Of a DNA stretch of 64,000 nucleotides, positions 9,871-18,550 are shown piece by piece (positions within the stretch are counted from its first letter, which is position 1; every line of letters begins with the position of its first letter). Both the position numbers and the translations under genes were made by a program. This DNA is from Comamonadaceae bacterium (GTDB lineage: Bacteria; Pseudomonadota; Gammaproteobacteria; Burkholderiales; Burkholderiaceae_C), in assembly GCA_013297925.1 (NCBI GenBank), contig JAAFJC010000004.1, forward strand, positions 37,287 to 101,286, read 5' to 3'. Below the pieces are notes generated by a model. That model was not told the origin of the DNA, made no database searches, and worked only from the letters and a program-made list of their open reading frames with translations.

Positions 9871-11306
9871 CGAACACTAGTAAGCCCATATTCTGGACAG
9901 ATGCCCTTGGTTTAGGCTTAACGCAAGCTGAAGTCGATTTCGTCATTCCTAATCTCCAGTCTGACTTACGACTTTACTTAGATCCATACCTCTTCTATCG
10001 TAGCAAGAACGAGGATTTTCAATCGGTGCACGCGATGTTGCACGAGTTTTTTGAAACAGCCATTTCCGAATTACGTAAAGGTAATGATCAAATAGCGAAA
10101 CGGATGCTAATGTTTCCTGAAGTTAAAGAAATTATGCTGGGTCATAGTGTTGGAACTCATTCAGGAAGAGGTTCTGGAGCACAACGTGGCGCGATTTTGT
10201 TCAACGAGTTGATAGCGAACTCCGAAATCCAAAAAAACGGTATCAAACATATTGCGGAAATGCAATTGATGATTGAGGGCGTTGGGCCTGACTTGATTAG
10301 CGATATGGTTGCAAACATCGCTAAACCATTTTTTATTGATTACACCCAAAGACAATGTGCAATTTACGGGATTCCGATGGAAAAAGGCATCTGCTTAGAG
10401 CACATTTTTGACTGGGAGCGTAAGGTTTGGGATGATCAGCATTTAGAGCTTCCCGTTAATCCTTTAAACATGCAACCCATTTTGCTTGTTCCCAAAACTG
10501 TAGTTCGACGGTTCATCACAATGGATTACAGAGATTTTTGGCAAAGAACATATCGATACATGCTTCGAGAGATGGAAACCGAGCCATCGCTTCAAACCCT
10601 GGGCAAGGAACCACTAGTTAAGTGGAAAGACATCAACGCAAAGTACTCTTTTAGTAAGGCTACTGTCGTTGCTGCTTTACGAAAATCTCCTGAGCTACGA
10701 CTTCAATACGTCAACAGGGTAGAAAACGAAGTGAAGGAGCAATTGAGTTTCGATATTGAAAGCGTAAAAGGCGCTGACGTTCGTATAACTTCTGCTGATG
10801 AATATGCAAACTTATTGAAGCAAGTTCTTCCCGGTCAAGCTGATGCGAAAGCTTATGAAAAACTAGTCTTGCGAATATTGACGCGTCTATTCGTCCCCCC
10901 GCTTGCTGATCCAAAAGAGCAAGTGCGATCCATTGATGGTAGAGAAATAAAAGATATCACTTTCTACAACTCAGCTGGCACTGGTTTCTGGCATGACATG
11001 AAGCTTCAGCACCGCAGTGTTTCTGTGGTCTTTGAAGTCAAAAATATGATTGATTTGGGTAATGAAGAATTCGGTCAATTATCGATGCGGCTAGACGATA
11101 TCAAAGGTACGTTTGGCGTATTAGTTGCTCGCGCCAAAGACAATCTTGATACGCAACGAGCCTATCGGCGCTTGTATTTGGAGCGCAAGATAGTTCTGAT
11201 ATTGACGGACAACGACTTAGTTAGCATGCTCAGATTAAAGCAAATGGGTGACGACCCGAGCTTGTCTCTGAGAGCGTTATACAGAAGCTTTGTTGATGCA
11301 GCTTAA
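9867..11306 (+). CDS. uncharacterised 479-aa protein, candidate PD-(D/E)xK-like nuclease
   Basis: Translationally coupled to upstream ORF; AT-rich composition versus neighbours; C-terminal IKDITFYN...VSVVFEVKNM resembles D...ExK. Confidence 0.6.
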   Translation: MTNTSKPIFWTDALGLGLTQAEVDFVIPNLQSDLRLYLDPYLFYRSKNEDFQSVHAMLHEFFETAISELRKGNDQIAKRMLMFPEVKEIMLGHSVGTHSGRGSGAQRGAILFNELIANSEIQKNGIKHIAEMQLMIEGVGPDLISDMVANIAKPFFIDYTQRQCAIYGIPMEKGICLEHIFDWERKVWDDQHLELPVNPLNMQPILLVPKTVVRRFITMDYRDFWQRTYRYMLREMETEPSLQTLGKEPLVKWKDINAKYSFSKATVVAALRKSPELRLQYVNRVENEVKEQLSFDIESVKGADVRITSADEYANLLKQVLPGQADAKAYEKLVLRILTRLFVPPLADPKEQVRSIDGREIKDITFYNSAGTGFWHDMKLQHRSVSVVFEVKNMIDLGNEEFGQLSMRLDDIKGTFGVLVARAKDNLDTQRAYRRLYLERKIVLILTDNDLVSMLRLKQMGDDPSLSLRALYRSFVDAA

Positions 11307-11314
11307 GGTTGACT

Positions 11315-11866
11315 ATGTCGCACGCAATAACTGGCAATGAAATCCTCCACTTCTGGTTCTCCGAACTCACCGAGAAGCAGCATTTCGCCAAAGACGCGGC
11401 GCTGGATGCGTTGATTGCGCAGCGGTTTGGGGCGACTTTGGAGGCGGCGGCGCGCTGTGAGCTGTTTGGCTGGCGGGCTTCCCCTTCCGGGCGGCTGGCA
11501 GAGATCATTGTGTTGGATCAGTTTTCGCGCAATGTGTGGCGCGACACGCCGCGCGCCTTTGCGCAAGATGCGCTGGCACTCATGCTCGCGCAGGAGCTGG
11601 TGGCCAGCGGCGGCGATGCGAAGCTCTCCACGCGCGAGCGCTATTTTGCCTACATGCCCTATATGCACAGCGAATCGCTGGCCGTGCACCAAGAAGCCCC
11701 GCGCCTATTCGCCCTGCCCGGCCTAGAAAACGCCCTGCGCTTCGAACAACGCCACCTATCCATCCTAGAGCGCTTTGGCCGCTACCCCCACCGCAACGCG
11801 ATCCTGGGGCGAGAATCCACAGCCGAAGAGCTGGCGTTTCTGCAGGAGCCAGGGTCTGGGTTTTGA
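11315..11866 (+). CDS. DUF924 family protein
   Basis: EILHFWFSEL...LAEIIVLDQFSRNVWRDTPRAFAQD...RYFAYMPYMHSESL. Confidence 0.85.
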   Translation: MSHAITGNEILHFWFSELTEKQHFAKDAALDALIAQRFGATLEAAARCELFGWRASPSGRLAEIIVLDQFSRNVWRDTPRAFAQDALALMLAQELVASGGDAKLSTRERYFAYMPYMHSESLAVHQEAPRLFALPGLENALRFEQRHLSILERFGRYPHRNAILGRESTAEELAFLQEPGSGF

Positions 11867-11873
11867 GCTAATA

Positions 11874-11930
11874 TGCTATTGATTGCGTAGCACTTCGCGC
11901 AGTTTACATGCCGGCTAAAGGCCAATTTCA
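11874..11930 (+). repeat. R2 repeat copy
   Basis: tgctattgattgcgtagcacttcgcgcagtttacatgccggctaaaggccaatttca, 8 bp after DUF924 stop. Confidence 0.85.
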
Positions 11931-11951
11931 TCACTAATTTGAGCTCTATCT

Positions 11952-12890
11952 ATGCCTAGAAACGCTACCAAAGGCTCACGACAGCGTAAAGCTAAAACTC
12001 TCACAGAAATCGGCCTTTCAGCATGCGCCTTGGGCATCGCTTTCATCATCGTGCCGCTCTTTATGAGCAAGTCATTGATCGCGCAAGCTTTGAGCCCCTT
12101 GAAATACGTGGGCATGCTGGCTTTGCTGATTGGCATTGCCGCTCTGTGGATTGACTGGCTGCGCAAGCGCCAGCCATCTAAGCAAAATTTGGTTGAGGTC
12201 ATCCCCATAGCCCCTAAAGCAGATGCGCCATTTGCCAACGTCAAGGCTCACGCTCCTTCGCCTTCTGGCGTGAGTGAGCATACTCGCGCGCTCTCGCCAG
12301 CCGCTGGTACTGCGCCAGAGCGCGCTACAGCTTGGAGCCCTGCTGTGTTTGAAGCAATTGAATGGCGGCGCTTTGAAGCCGTCTGCGAGGCGCTTTTTGC
12401 GCAAGCTGGTTTTGAGACGAAATCTCAATCGCATGGTGCCGATGGTGGCGTGGACATTTGGCTCTACAGCCGCCATTCGAAAGACTCAGTGGCTTTGATC
12501 GTGCAATGCAAACACTGGCGCGGCAAGGAGGTGGGTGTGAAGGAGCTGCGCGAGTTTCTGGGCGTGATGGCCTCAAACAAGATCATGCGCGGCACTTATG
12601 CGACCACATCAACCTATACATCCGAGGCATTGAAGTTTGCCAACAGCAACGGCATCAGTGCACTCGATGCTAACGGCCTTCTGGCGCTGATTGCCAAACG
12701 CTCTGAGCCGCAGCAGCAGGCATTGCTAGACGTGGCCTACGAAGGCGAATACTGGCGCCCCACCTGCGCCAGCTGCGGCGTAAAAATGCTCAGCCGCACA
12801 CCAAGCAAAGGCGGCGCAGCATTCTGGGGCTGCGCAAACTACCCGCGCTGCCGCTCCATGCTGCCTATGGCAAAAGGTGCGGCGCGTTAG
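11952..12890 (+). CDS. membrane-anchored Mrr-like restriction endonuclease with C-terminal topoisomerase-type zinc finger
   Basis: Two N-terminal TM segments; GADGGVDIWLY...ALIVQCKHW (D...QxK); CASCGVKMLSRTPSKGGAAFWGCANYPRC. Confidence 0.85.
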   Translation: MPRNATKGSRQRKAKTLTEIGLSACALGIAFIIVPLFMSKSLIAQALSPLKYVGMLALLIGIAALWIDWLRKRQPSKQNLVEVIPIAPKADAPFANVKAHAPSPSGVSEHTRALSPAAGTAPERATAWSPAVFEAIEWRRFEAVCEALFAQAGFETKSQSHGADGGVDIWLYSRHSKDSVALIVQCKHWRGKEVGVKELREFLGVMASNKIMRGTYATTSTYTSEALKFANSNGISALDANGLLALIAKRSEPQQQALLDVAYEGEYWRPTCASCGVKMLSRTPSKGGAAFWGCANYPRCRSMLPMAKGAAR

Positions 12891-12911
12891 CCGTGGTTTA
12901 AGAGCGGCCAA

Positions 12912-12968
12912 TCACTATGAATTAGATAGCGTTCTGCGCAGATTCTATGCCGCCGATATGCCAATTTC
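12912..12968 (+). repeat. R2 repeat copy
   Basis: tcactatgaattagatagcgttctgcgcagattctatgccgccgatatgccaattt. Confidence 0.85.
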
Positions 12969-13020
12969 AATGAAGAATCCTGCAATAAATCCAATATGGG
13001 CAAGGTGAATATTTCGGTAA

Positions 13021-13048
13021 ATTTAACTGTATAATTAAACAGTTAAAT
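13021..13048. promoter_or_regulatory. inverted repeat upstream of RelB-like gene
   Basis: ATTTAACTG-tataattaaa-CAGTTAAAT, 9-bp perfect arms. Confidence 0.5.
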
Positions 13049-13099
13049 GATATATTTCAAACCTGATTCCTCCTGTCAATTGAAGCAAACGGCGCTGAT

Positions 13100-13122
13100 T
13101 TGTAGTCACACGAAGACTACAA
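13100..13122. promoter_or_regulatory. putative TA operator
   Basis: TTGTAGTC-acacgaa-GACTACAA inverted repeat about 34 bp before antitoxin start. Confidence 0.5.
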
Positions 13123-13155
13123 TAGAAGCCATTCAATCGACCTTTGGAGCTTCCC

Positions 13156-13437
13156 ATGATCACAGCTGACACCTACGTTCGCGCCCGCATTGACACTGCG
13201 ACGAAAGATCGCGCGGCTGTGGCTTTAGAAGCGATGGGTTTGTCTATTTCTGATGCGATTCGCTTGCTGATGATGCGTGTGGCGGATGAGCGCAAGCTGC
13301 CGTTTGAGATCAAGGTGCCGAACGCGACGACGCGCGCTGCGATGGCGGAAGCTGAGCAGATCATCAAAACGCGCCGCGCGCGCTACAAGAATGCCAAAGA
13401 AGTATTCGATGAACTTGAAAAGCAAACCAGCAAGTAG
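13156..13437 (+). CDS. RelB/DinJ family antitoxin
   Basis: MITADTYVRARIDTATKDRAAVALEAMGLSISDAIRLLMMRV: RelB/DinJ ribbon-helix-helix. Confidence 0.9.
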   Translation: MITADTYVRARIDTATKDRAAVALEAMGLSISDAIRLLMMRVADERKLPFEIKVPNATTRAAMAEAEQIIKTRRARYKNAKEVFDELEKQTSK

Positions 13438-13738
13438 CAAACGCGCTAACCTGCCCCGAGAAATCGATCTTTCCAAAGCTTTCATCAAAGACTGGAAACG
13501 CTTAGAGCATTCTGGCCGCTACGACATGCGCGTGCTCAAAGAAGCGATGACGCTCTTGATCAACAACGATGCGCCGCTCGGCCCAGAATGGCTAGATCAC
13601 CCACTCAAAGGCGATTGGGAAGGCCATCGTGAATGCCATATCGGCGGCGATTTCTTATTGATCTATTCAACAGACGACAGGGAGCCCAGCGGCATGGTGG
13701 TGTTTGTGCGCGCGGGCACGCATTCGGAGCTTTTTTGA
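13409..13738 (+). CDS. YafQ-like RelE-family toxin
   Basis: KAFIKDWKRLEHSGRYDMRVLKEAM...LDHPLKGDWEGHRECHIGGDFLLIYS; overlaps antitoxin gene. Confidence 0.9.
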   Translation: MNLKSKPASSKRANLPREIDLSKAFIKDWKRLEHSGRYDMRVLKEAMTLLINNDAPLGPEWLDHPLKGDWEGHRECHIGGDFLLIYSTDDREPSGMVVFVRAGTHSELF

Positions 13739-13802
13739 AACTTGAAGAAAGCACTAGAAATCGCGGATATCCACAACATGGTCATAAAAGATTGAGTCAA
13801 GA

Positions 13803-13824
13803 ATATTAGCAAATATGCTAATAT
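13803..13824. promoter_or_regulatory. putative TA operator
   Basis: ATATTAGCA-aata-TGCTAATAT, 9-bp perfect arms just upstream of HigB-like gene. Confidence 0.6.
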
Positions 13825-13834
13825 ATAACAACGT

Positions 13835-14161
13835 ATGAACTGGTCAATCAGCTACTACAACGAGAAGGTACGCAAGCGGGTCTATGCGATGCCTACAGAG
13901 ATATTGGCGGACTATGTGCGCCTTACAGATGCAATGAGTTTGTATGGCGCTGATCTACGCATGCCGCATTCGCGGCCGATGGGCGGCGGATTGTTTGAAT
14001 TGCGACCTAAAGGGCGCGAAGGGATTGGGCGGGTGTTTTATTGCACGCAAGTAGGCAAGTCGATCATGATACTTCACTCATTTGTGAAGAAAACGCCTGA
14101 TACGCCAGACCCAGAGCTGCGCATAGCGCGTCAACGTTTAAAGGATGTACAAAATGGCTGA
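13835..14161 (+). CDS. HigB/RelE-like toxin (phage-derived Gp49-like family)
   Basis: GGGLFELRPKGREGIGRVFYCTQVGKSIMILHSFVKKT. Confidence 0.88.
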   Translation: MNWSISYYNEKVRKRVYAMPTEILADYVRLTDAMSLYGADLRMPHSRPMGGGLFELRPKGREGIGRVFYCTQVGKSIMILHSFVKKTPDTPDPELRIARQRLKDVQNG

Positions 14162-14462
14162 TACTGGCTACAAACCTGTGCCGCACAACGCGGCTTTCCG
14201 CAAGTCTCTTCTGGCTAAGCCAGGAGTGAAGCAGGCCTTCGATGCGCTAGAAGAGGAATACACGGCTTTGCACGCCATGCTCGATGCGCGCCAAGCCGCT
14301 GGTTTGACGCAAGCCGATGTGGCCAGCCGCATGGGCACCACCGTGTCCGCCGTCTCTCGCCTAGAAGCATCGCTGCGCAGCGAGAAGCACTCTCCTTCGT
14401 TTGCCACGCTGCGCAAATACGCACAGGCTTGCGGCAAGAAGCTGATGATTCAGATGGTTTGA
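14154..14462 (+). CDS. HigA-like XRE antitoxin
   Basis: ARQAAGLTQADVASRMGTTVSAVSRLE helix-turn-helix, overlaps toxin gene. Confidence 0.88.
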   Translation: MADTGYKPVPHNAAFRKSLLAKPGVKQAFDALEEEYTALHAMLDARQAAGLTQADVASRMGTTVSAVSRLEASLRSEKHSPSFATLRKYAQACGKKLMIQMV

Positions 14463-14476
14463 GGGCTTTGGGTGCT

Positions 14477-14531
14477 CTGCTATTAATTGAGTAGCACTCT
14501 GCGCTTATTCTACGCCGGCGATACGCCAATT
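14477..14531 (+). repeat. R2 repeat copy
   Basis: tgctattaattgagtagcactctgcgcttattctacgccggcgatacgccaatt. Confidence 0.88.
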
Positions 14532-14549
14532 CGGCTTGAATTCCGCCTA

Positions 14550-15308
14550 TCAGCCTGTTGTCTCAACGCGCTTAATCCGTATGAGCAAGTTGCTGATGGA
14601 GCCGCCATCGGGTTTGGCCACGGGCTGATCCTTCACTTCCACGTATTTCAACGAGCGCACCAGCTCACTCAGCTTTTTGAATCCGTAGTTGCGAGCATCA
14701 AAGGCGGGGTTGGTTTTACCGATATAGCTGCCCACTGGCCCCAAGGCAGCCCAGCCATCCTCGCGTGCGCTGGCATCCACGGCGGCGATGATCAGCGGGC
14801 GCAGCTTGCGCACATCTTCCACGATCTCTGGGCTCGCTTTCGCTGTGTCTTTTTCTGGCTCAGCTGCTTGGCGCAAGATTTCTGTGTAAACGAATTTGTC
14901 GCACGCGGCGACGAAGGGCTCGGGCGTTTTGCGCTCTCCAAAGCCGTAAACCAAGAGGCCTGCCTCGCGGATGCGGGTGGCGAGGCGGGTGAAATCGCTG
15001 TCGCTGCTGACGAGGCAGAAGCCATCGACCTTGCCTTCATGCAATACATCCATCGCATCAATGATGAGCGCGGAATCCGTGGCATTTTTGCCGGTGGTGT
15101 AGCTGAACTGCTGAATCGGCTGGATGGCCATCGTGTGCAACACGTCTTTCCAGCTCTTGAGCTGAGTCGTCGTCCAGTCGCCATAGGCGCGTTTGATGGT
15201 TGCCGTGCCGTATCGCGATACTTCGGCCAGCAGCTCCTGCACGACGGAGGCTTGCGCGTTGTCAGCGTCTATCAACACAGCCAGCTTCTGATTCGTGTTC
15301 GTCGCCAT
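14550..15308 (-). CDS. NYN (PIN-like RNase) domain protein with C-terminal OST-HTH/LOTUS-like domain
   Basis: MATNTNQKLAVLIDADNAQASVVQELLAEVSRYGTATIKRAYGDWT...DSDFTRLATRIREAG...SYIGKTNPAFDARNYGFKKLSELVRSL. Confidence 0.88.
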   Translation of the reverse strand: MATNTNQKLAVLIDADNAQASVVQELLAEVSRYGTATIKRAYGDWTTTQLKSWKDVLHTMAIQPIQQFSYTTGKNATDSALIIDAMDVLHEGKVDGFCLVSSDSDFTRLATRIREAGLLVYGFGERKTPEPFVAACDKFVYTEILRQAAEPEKDTAKASPEIVEDVRKLRPLIIAAVDASAREDGWAALGPVGSYIGKTNPAFDARNYGFKKLSELVRSLKYVEVKDQPVAKPDGGSISNLLIRIKRVETTG

Positions 15309-15390
15309 GGGTTTTCTCCAAAAGCCTATCGTAAAGGTTTCAGCGCGTTCGCGGTGCGCACCCAGGCTGAGAGCGAGGAGAGTTGGCAAC

Positions 15391-15447
15391 TTGCTATTTT
15401 TTGAATAGCACTCCGCGCAAATTCCATGCCGGCGATATGACGATTTC
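15391..15447 (+). repeat. R2 repeat copy
   Basis: ttgctattttttgaatagcactccgcgcaaattccatgccggcgatatgacgattt. Confidence 0.88.
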
Positions 15448-15491
15448 ACTTTAAAATCTCTGTCTAAGGTTGCAAAACGCAAGCTTAGAGA

Positions 15492-15545
15492 TTGCTATGG
15501 ATTAAGTAGCACTCTGCGCAGATTCTATGCCGGCGATTTACCGAT
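15492..15545 (+). repeat. R2 repeat copy
   Basis: ttgctatggattaagtagcactctgcgcagattctatgccggcgatttaccgatt, second of a near-tandem pair. Confidence 0.88.
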
Positions 15546-15594
15546 TGACTTGCCATGGGCGGTGTGTACGATGCTTGGCAGGAGAGACCATTTG

Positions 15595-17337
15595 ATGAAA
15601 CCCTTCAACATCACCACCTTGCTGCTCGTAGCGGCTTTGCTCAGCGGCTGTGCCAGCACGGGCAGCCCGCCCGCCCCGGCAAAGATTGAGCCGATCACCG
15701 TTCAGGCGAAGAAGCGGGCTGTGACGACGGCGCATCCGCTGGCCACGATGGCGGCTCTGAATATCTTGGAGCGCGGCGGCAGCGCGGTGGATGCGGCGAT
15801 TGCGGCGCAGATGGTGCTGGGCTTGGTGGAGCCGCAGTCTTCCGGCGTGGGCGGCGGGGCGCTGGCCATGCATTGGGATGCGAAGGCTGCGCAGCTCACC
15901 AGCTTTGATGGCTTGTCTGCCGCGCCCAGCCGCGTGACTGCCGCTTTGAATCAAGATTTTGATGGCAAGACTTTAAAGAGCGAGGATGTGGCGCGCGGCG
16001 GGCGCTCGGTGGGCGTGCCGGGAGCGCTGAGCGTATTGAAGATGGTGCATGACAAGCATGGCAAGCTGCCTTGGGCGAGCTTGTTTGATCCCGCGATTAA
16101 ATTGGCAAAAGAAGGTTTTCCGCTGGCACCCAGATTGCACGCAACGCTCTCTGAGCCCAATGCAGTGAAAGATCTTCCAGAGATGGTGGCTTTGTATTTC
16201 GATGCGAGTGGCAAGCTGCTGCCGGTCGGCACTGTGCTTCAAAACCTTGCGTATGCCAATACCCTGACCCGCATTGCGCAGCAAGGCCCGGCGGGCTTTG
16301 TTGCCCAGGGTGGTGGCGCGAGTTTTGTGGCGGCGGTGCAGCGCGGCGCGCATCCTTCGATGGTCAGCGAGGCAGATATGCGCGCTTATCGTGCCGAGCC
16401 TAGGGAGACGATGTGCGCACCGTTTCTCGCTTACAAAGTTTGCGCCATGGGGCCCACCTCGTTTGGCGGCGTGGTGGTGCTGCAAAAGTTGCAGATGCTG
16501 GAGGCGCGGCTACAAGGCGCGGCACCAGCAGGAAAATTCAACTTTGACGACCCAGAGTTTGTGCATTTGTATGCCGAGGCCGCACGCTTGGCGCAAGCGG
16601 ATCGTTTGCATTACATTGGCGATCCAGCGTTTACCAACGTGCCTGTGGCATCGCTGATTGCCGCGCCCTATGCGAAAGAGCGCGCTCGATTGCTCGATGC
16701 CAAGAATCGCGCGCCCTCGGTGCGCCCTGGCGTGATGGATTCCAAAACCGCCCTGCTCGAAACCGCCCCAGGCAGCGAGACGATGGATGCCACGAGCCAG
16801 ATGGCCATCGTCGATGCAGAAGGCAATGCCTTGAGTATCACCACCACAACCAATCTCAACTTTGGCTCGCGCATCTTGGTAGACGGCTATGTGCCCAACA
16901 ACGCCATGACCAACTTCACCGGCTTGCCGCGCGCCGGCCAGGCTGCGCCCAATAAGATGGAGCCGGGCAAACGCCCCGTGACTTCGATGGCACCTGTGAT
17001 CGTGTTTGACAAAGAGGGCAAGCCTATGCTGGTGGGCGGCTCAGCAGGCGGCCTGCAAATCGTGGACTACATCACCGGCAGCTTGATCGAGATGCTGGCC
17101 AATCAGCGCACGCCTGCTCAAGCTTTGGCACGCGGCAATATTTCTACGGCCGTGGTTGACAAAGTGCAGCTGGAAAAAGACACACCAGCCGCAGCCCTGG
17201 CGCCCGCGCTCACCGCCCGAGGCCACACCGTCGAAATCGTGCCGCTGCCCAGCGGCCAAGGCTTCCTGATGCGCACGGGCGATGGCTGGATCGGCGCAGC
17301 CGATCCGCGCAGAGATGGCGTGGCCATGGGCTATTGA
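15595..17337 (+). CDS. ggt: gamma-glutamyltranspeptidase, lipoprotein-type leader
   Basis: AAALNILERGGSAVDAAIAAQMVLGLVEPQSSGVGGG; T-SQ..IVD..GNA nucleophile region. Confidence 0.92.
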   Translation: MKPFNITTLLLVAALLSGCASTGSPPAPAKIEPITVQAKKRAVTTAHPLATMAALNILERGGSAVDAAIAAQMVLGLVEPQSSGVGGGALAMHWDAKAAQLTSFDGLSAAPSRVTAALNQDFDGKTLKSEDVARGGRSVGVPGALSVLKMVHDKHGKLPWASLFDPAIKLAKEGFPLAPRLHATLSEPNAVKDLPEMVALYFDASGKLLPVGTVLQNLAYANTLTRIAQQGPAGFVAQGGGASFVAAVQRGAHPSMVSEADMRAYRAEPRETMCAPFLAYKVCAMGPTSFGGVVVLQKLQMLEARLQGAAPAGKFNFDDPEFVHLYAEAARLAQADRLHYIGDPAFTNVPVASLIAAPYAKERARLLDAKNRAPSVRPGVMDSKTALLETAPGSETMDATSQMAIVDAEGNALSITTTTNLNFGSRILVDGYVPNNAMTNFTGLPRAGQAAPNKMEPGKRPVTSMAPVIVFDKEGKPMLVGGSAGGLQIVDYITGSLIEMLANQRTPAQALARGNISTAVVDKVQLEKDTPAAALAPALTARGHTVEIVPLPSGQGFLMRTGDGWIGAADPRRDGVAMGY

Positions 17338-17346
17338 TACGGGCTA

Positions 17347-17994
17347 TTGATCAGGATGGATATGAGCAGCATCACCACCCTTGCTGAGCTCCGTGCTCTT
17401 TATGATCCCGCCCGCGAGCGCTCTGTGCTCAAGGAGCTGCCGCAGCTGGATGCCCATGCGCGGCGCTTTGTGGGTTTGTCGCCGATGGTGGTGATCTCGA
17501 CGCATGGCGCGGCGGGCTCCGCGGATGCTTCACCACGGGGTGGGGAGGCGGGGTTTGTCAAGGTGGTGGATGAATCTACGCTGCTTATTCCCGATTCGCC
17601 GGGCAACAATCGGCTGGATTCGCTGCACAACATCATTGAGACGGGGCAAATCGGCCTGCTCTTTCTCGTGCCGGGGATGGATGAGACGCTGCGCATCAAT
17701 GGGCGTGCGGAGCTCTCCGCCGATGAAGCGCTGCGCACGCTTTGCACCGATACCTTGACGGGCAAGCCACGCGTGCCAAAGCTGGTGATCCGCGTGAGCG
17801 TGCAGGCTAGCTATTTGCATTGCGCCAAGGCGCTGATGCGCTCGGATTTGTGGAACACCGCCAAGCATATTGCCCGCAACCAAATGCCCAGCATGGGCGA
17901 GATGCTGCGCGATCAAATGGCTGATCGCATGGCGTCAGATACAGTGTTTGAAACGCAGGAGCAGATGCTGGAGCGGTACAAGCAGACGCTTTGA
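17347..17994 (+). CDS. pyridoxamine 5'-phosphate oxidase family (FMN-binding split barrel) protein
   Basis: LIPDSPGNNRLDSLHNIIETGQIGLLFLVPGMDETLRINGRA. Confidence 0.85.
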   Translation: MIRMDMSSITTLAELRALYDPARERSVLKELPQLDAHARRFVGLSPMVVISTHGAAGSADASPRGGEAGFVKVVDESTLLIPDSPGNNRLDSLHNIIETGQIGLLFLVPGMDETLRINGRAELSADEALRTLCTDTLTGKPRVPKLVIRVSVQASYLHCAKALMRSDLWNTAKHIARNQMPSMGEMLRDQMADRMASDTVFETQEQMLERYKQTL

Positions 17995-18003
17995 ATCATT
18001 TTA

Positions 18004-18051
18004 TGTTTCTCATTATTGACATTTTTATTTAAATGACCATAATGAGAAACA
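18004..18051 (+). promoter_or_regulatory. promoter embedded in 13-bp inverted repeat (autoregulatory operator candidate)
   Basis: TGTTTCTCATTAT ... ATAATGAGAAACA; -35 TTGACA 18016-18021, 17-bp spacer, -10-like ATAATG 18039-18044; ATG at 18053. Confidence 0.7.
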
Positions 18052-18052
18052 A

Positions 18053-18550
18053 ATGCCAGCCACTCTACCCCTCCCTAATGAACAAACGCAAGCCCAGCTG
18101 ACGGCCTTGGGCGAGCAGATTCGCGCTCGGCGCAAGGCGCTGAAGGTGAGCGCAACTGTGGCTGCCGAAGCGGCGGGGCTCTCTCGCGTAACGCTGCATC
18201 GCATTGAAAAGGGCGAGCCTTCAGTGACGATGGGGGCCTGGGCGAATGTTTGCACAGCGCTGGGTATGGAGGTGGCCGCGCAACTCCCTAATGTACGCGG
18301 GGCTACTGCGCCAGCACCTGATCTCAGCCAATGGATTCCGGCGCGCGTGCGCTTGGCGGATTATCCGCAGCTCAAAGCTCTGGCCTGGCAGGTGAGCGGT
18401 GTACAAACGCTGAGCCCGTTGGAGGCGCATAGCATCTATGAGCGCAATGCGCGGCATCTGGATCAAGCTGCTTTGCTTGCGCATGAGCAGGCGTTGATGC
18501 AGGCGCTTAACGCAGCTTTCGGCAGCGCAATTGAGGTGACAAATGTTTGA
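18053..18550 (+). CDS. XRE-family HTH regulator, putative antitoxin
   Basis: GEQIRARRKALKVSATVAAEAAGLSRVTLHRIEKGE helix-turn-helix; overlaps next gene. Confidence 0.85.
   Translation: MPATLPLPNEQTQAQLTALGEQIRARRKALKVSATVAAEAAGLSRVTLHRIEKGEPSVTMGAWANVCTALGMEVAAQLPNVRGATAPAPDLSQWIPARVRLADYPQLKALAWQVSGVQTLSPLEAHSIYERNARHLDQAALLAHEQALMQALNAAFGSAIEVTNV

Noticed and set aside
14487-15404. 305-aa + strand ORF
   Set aside because: Antisense to the NYN-domain gene and begins within R2.
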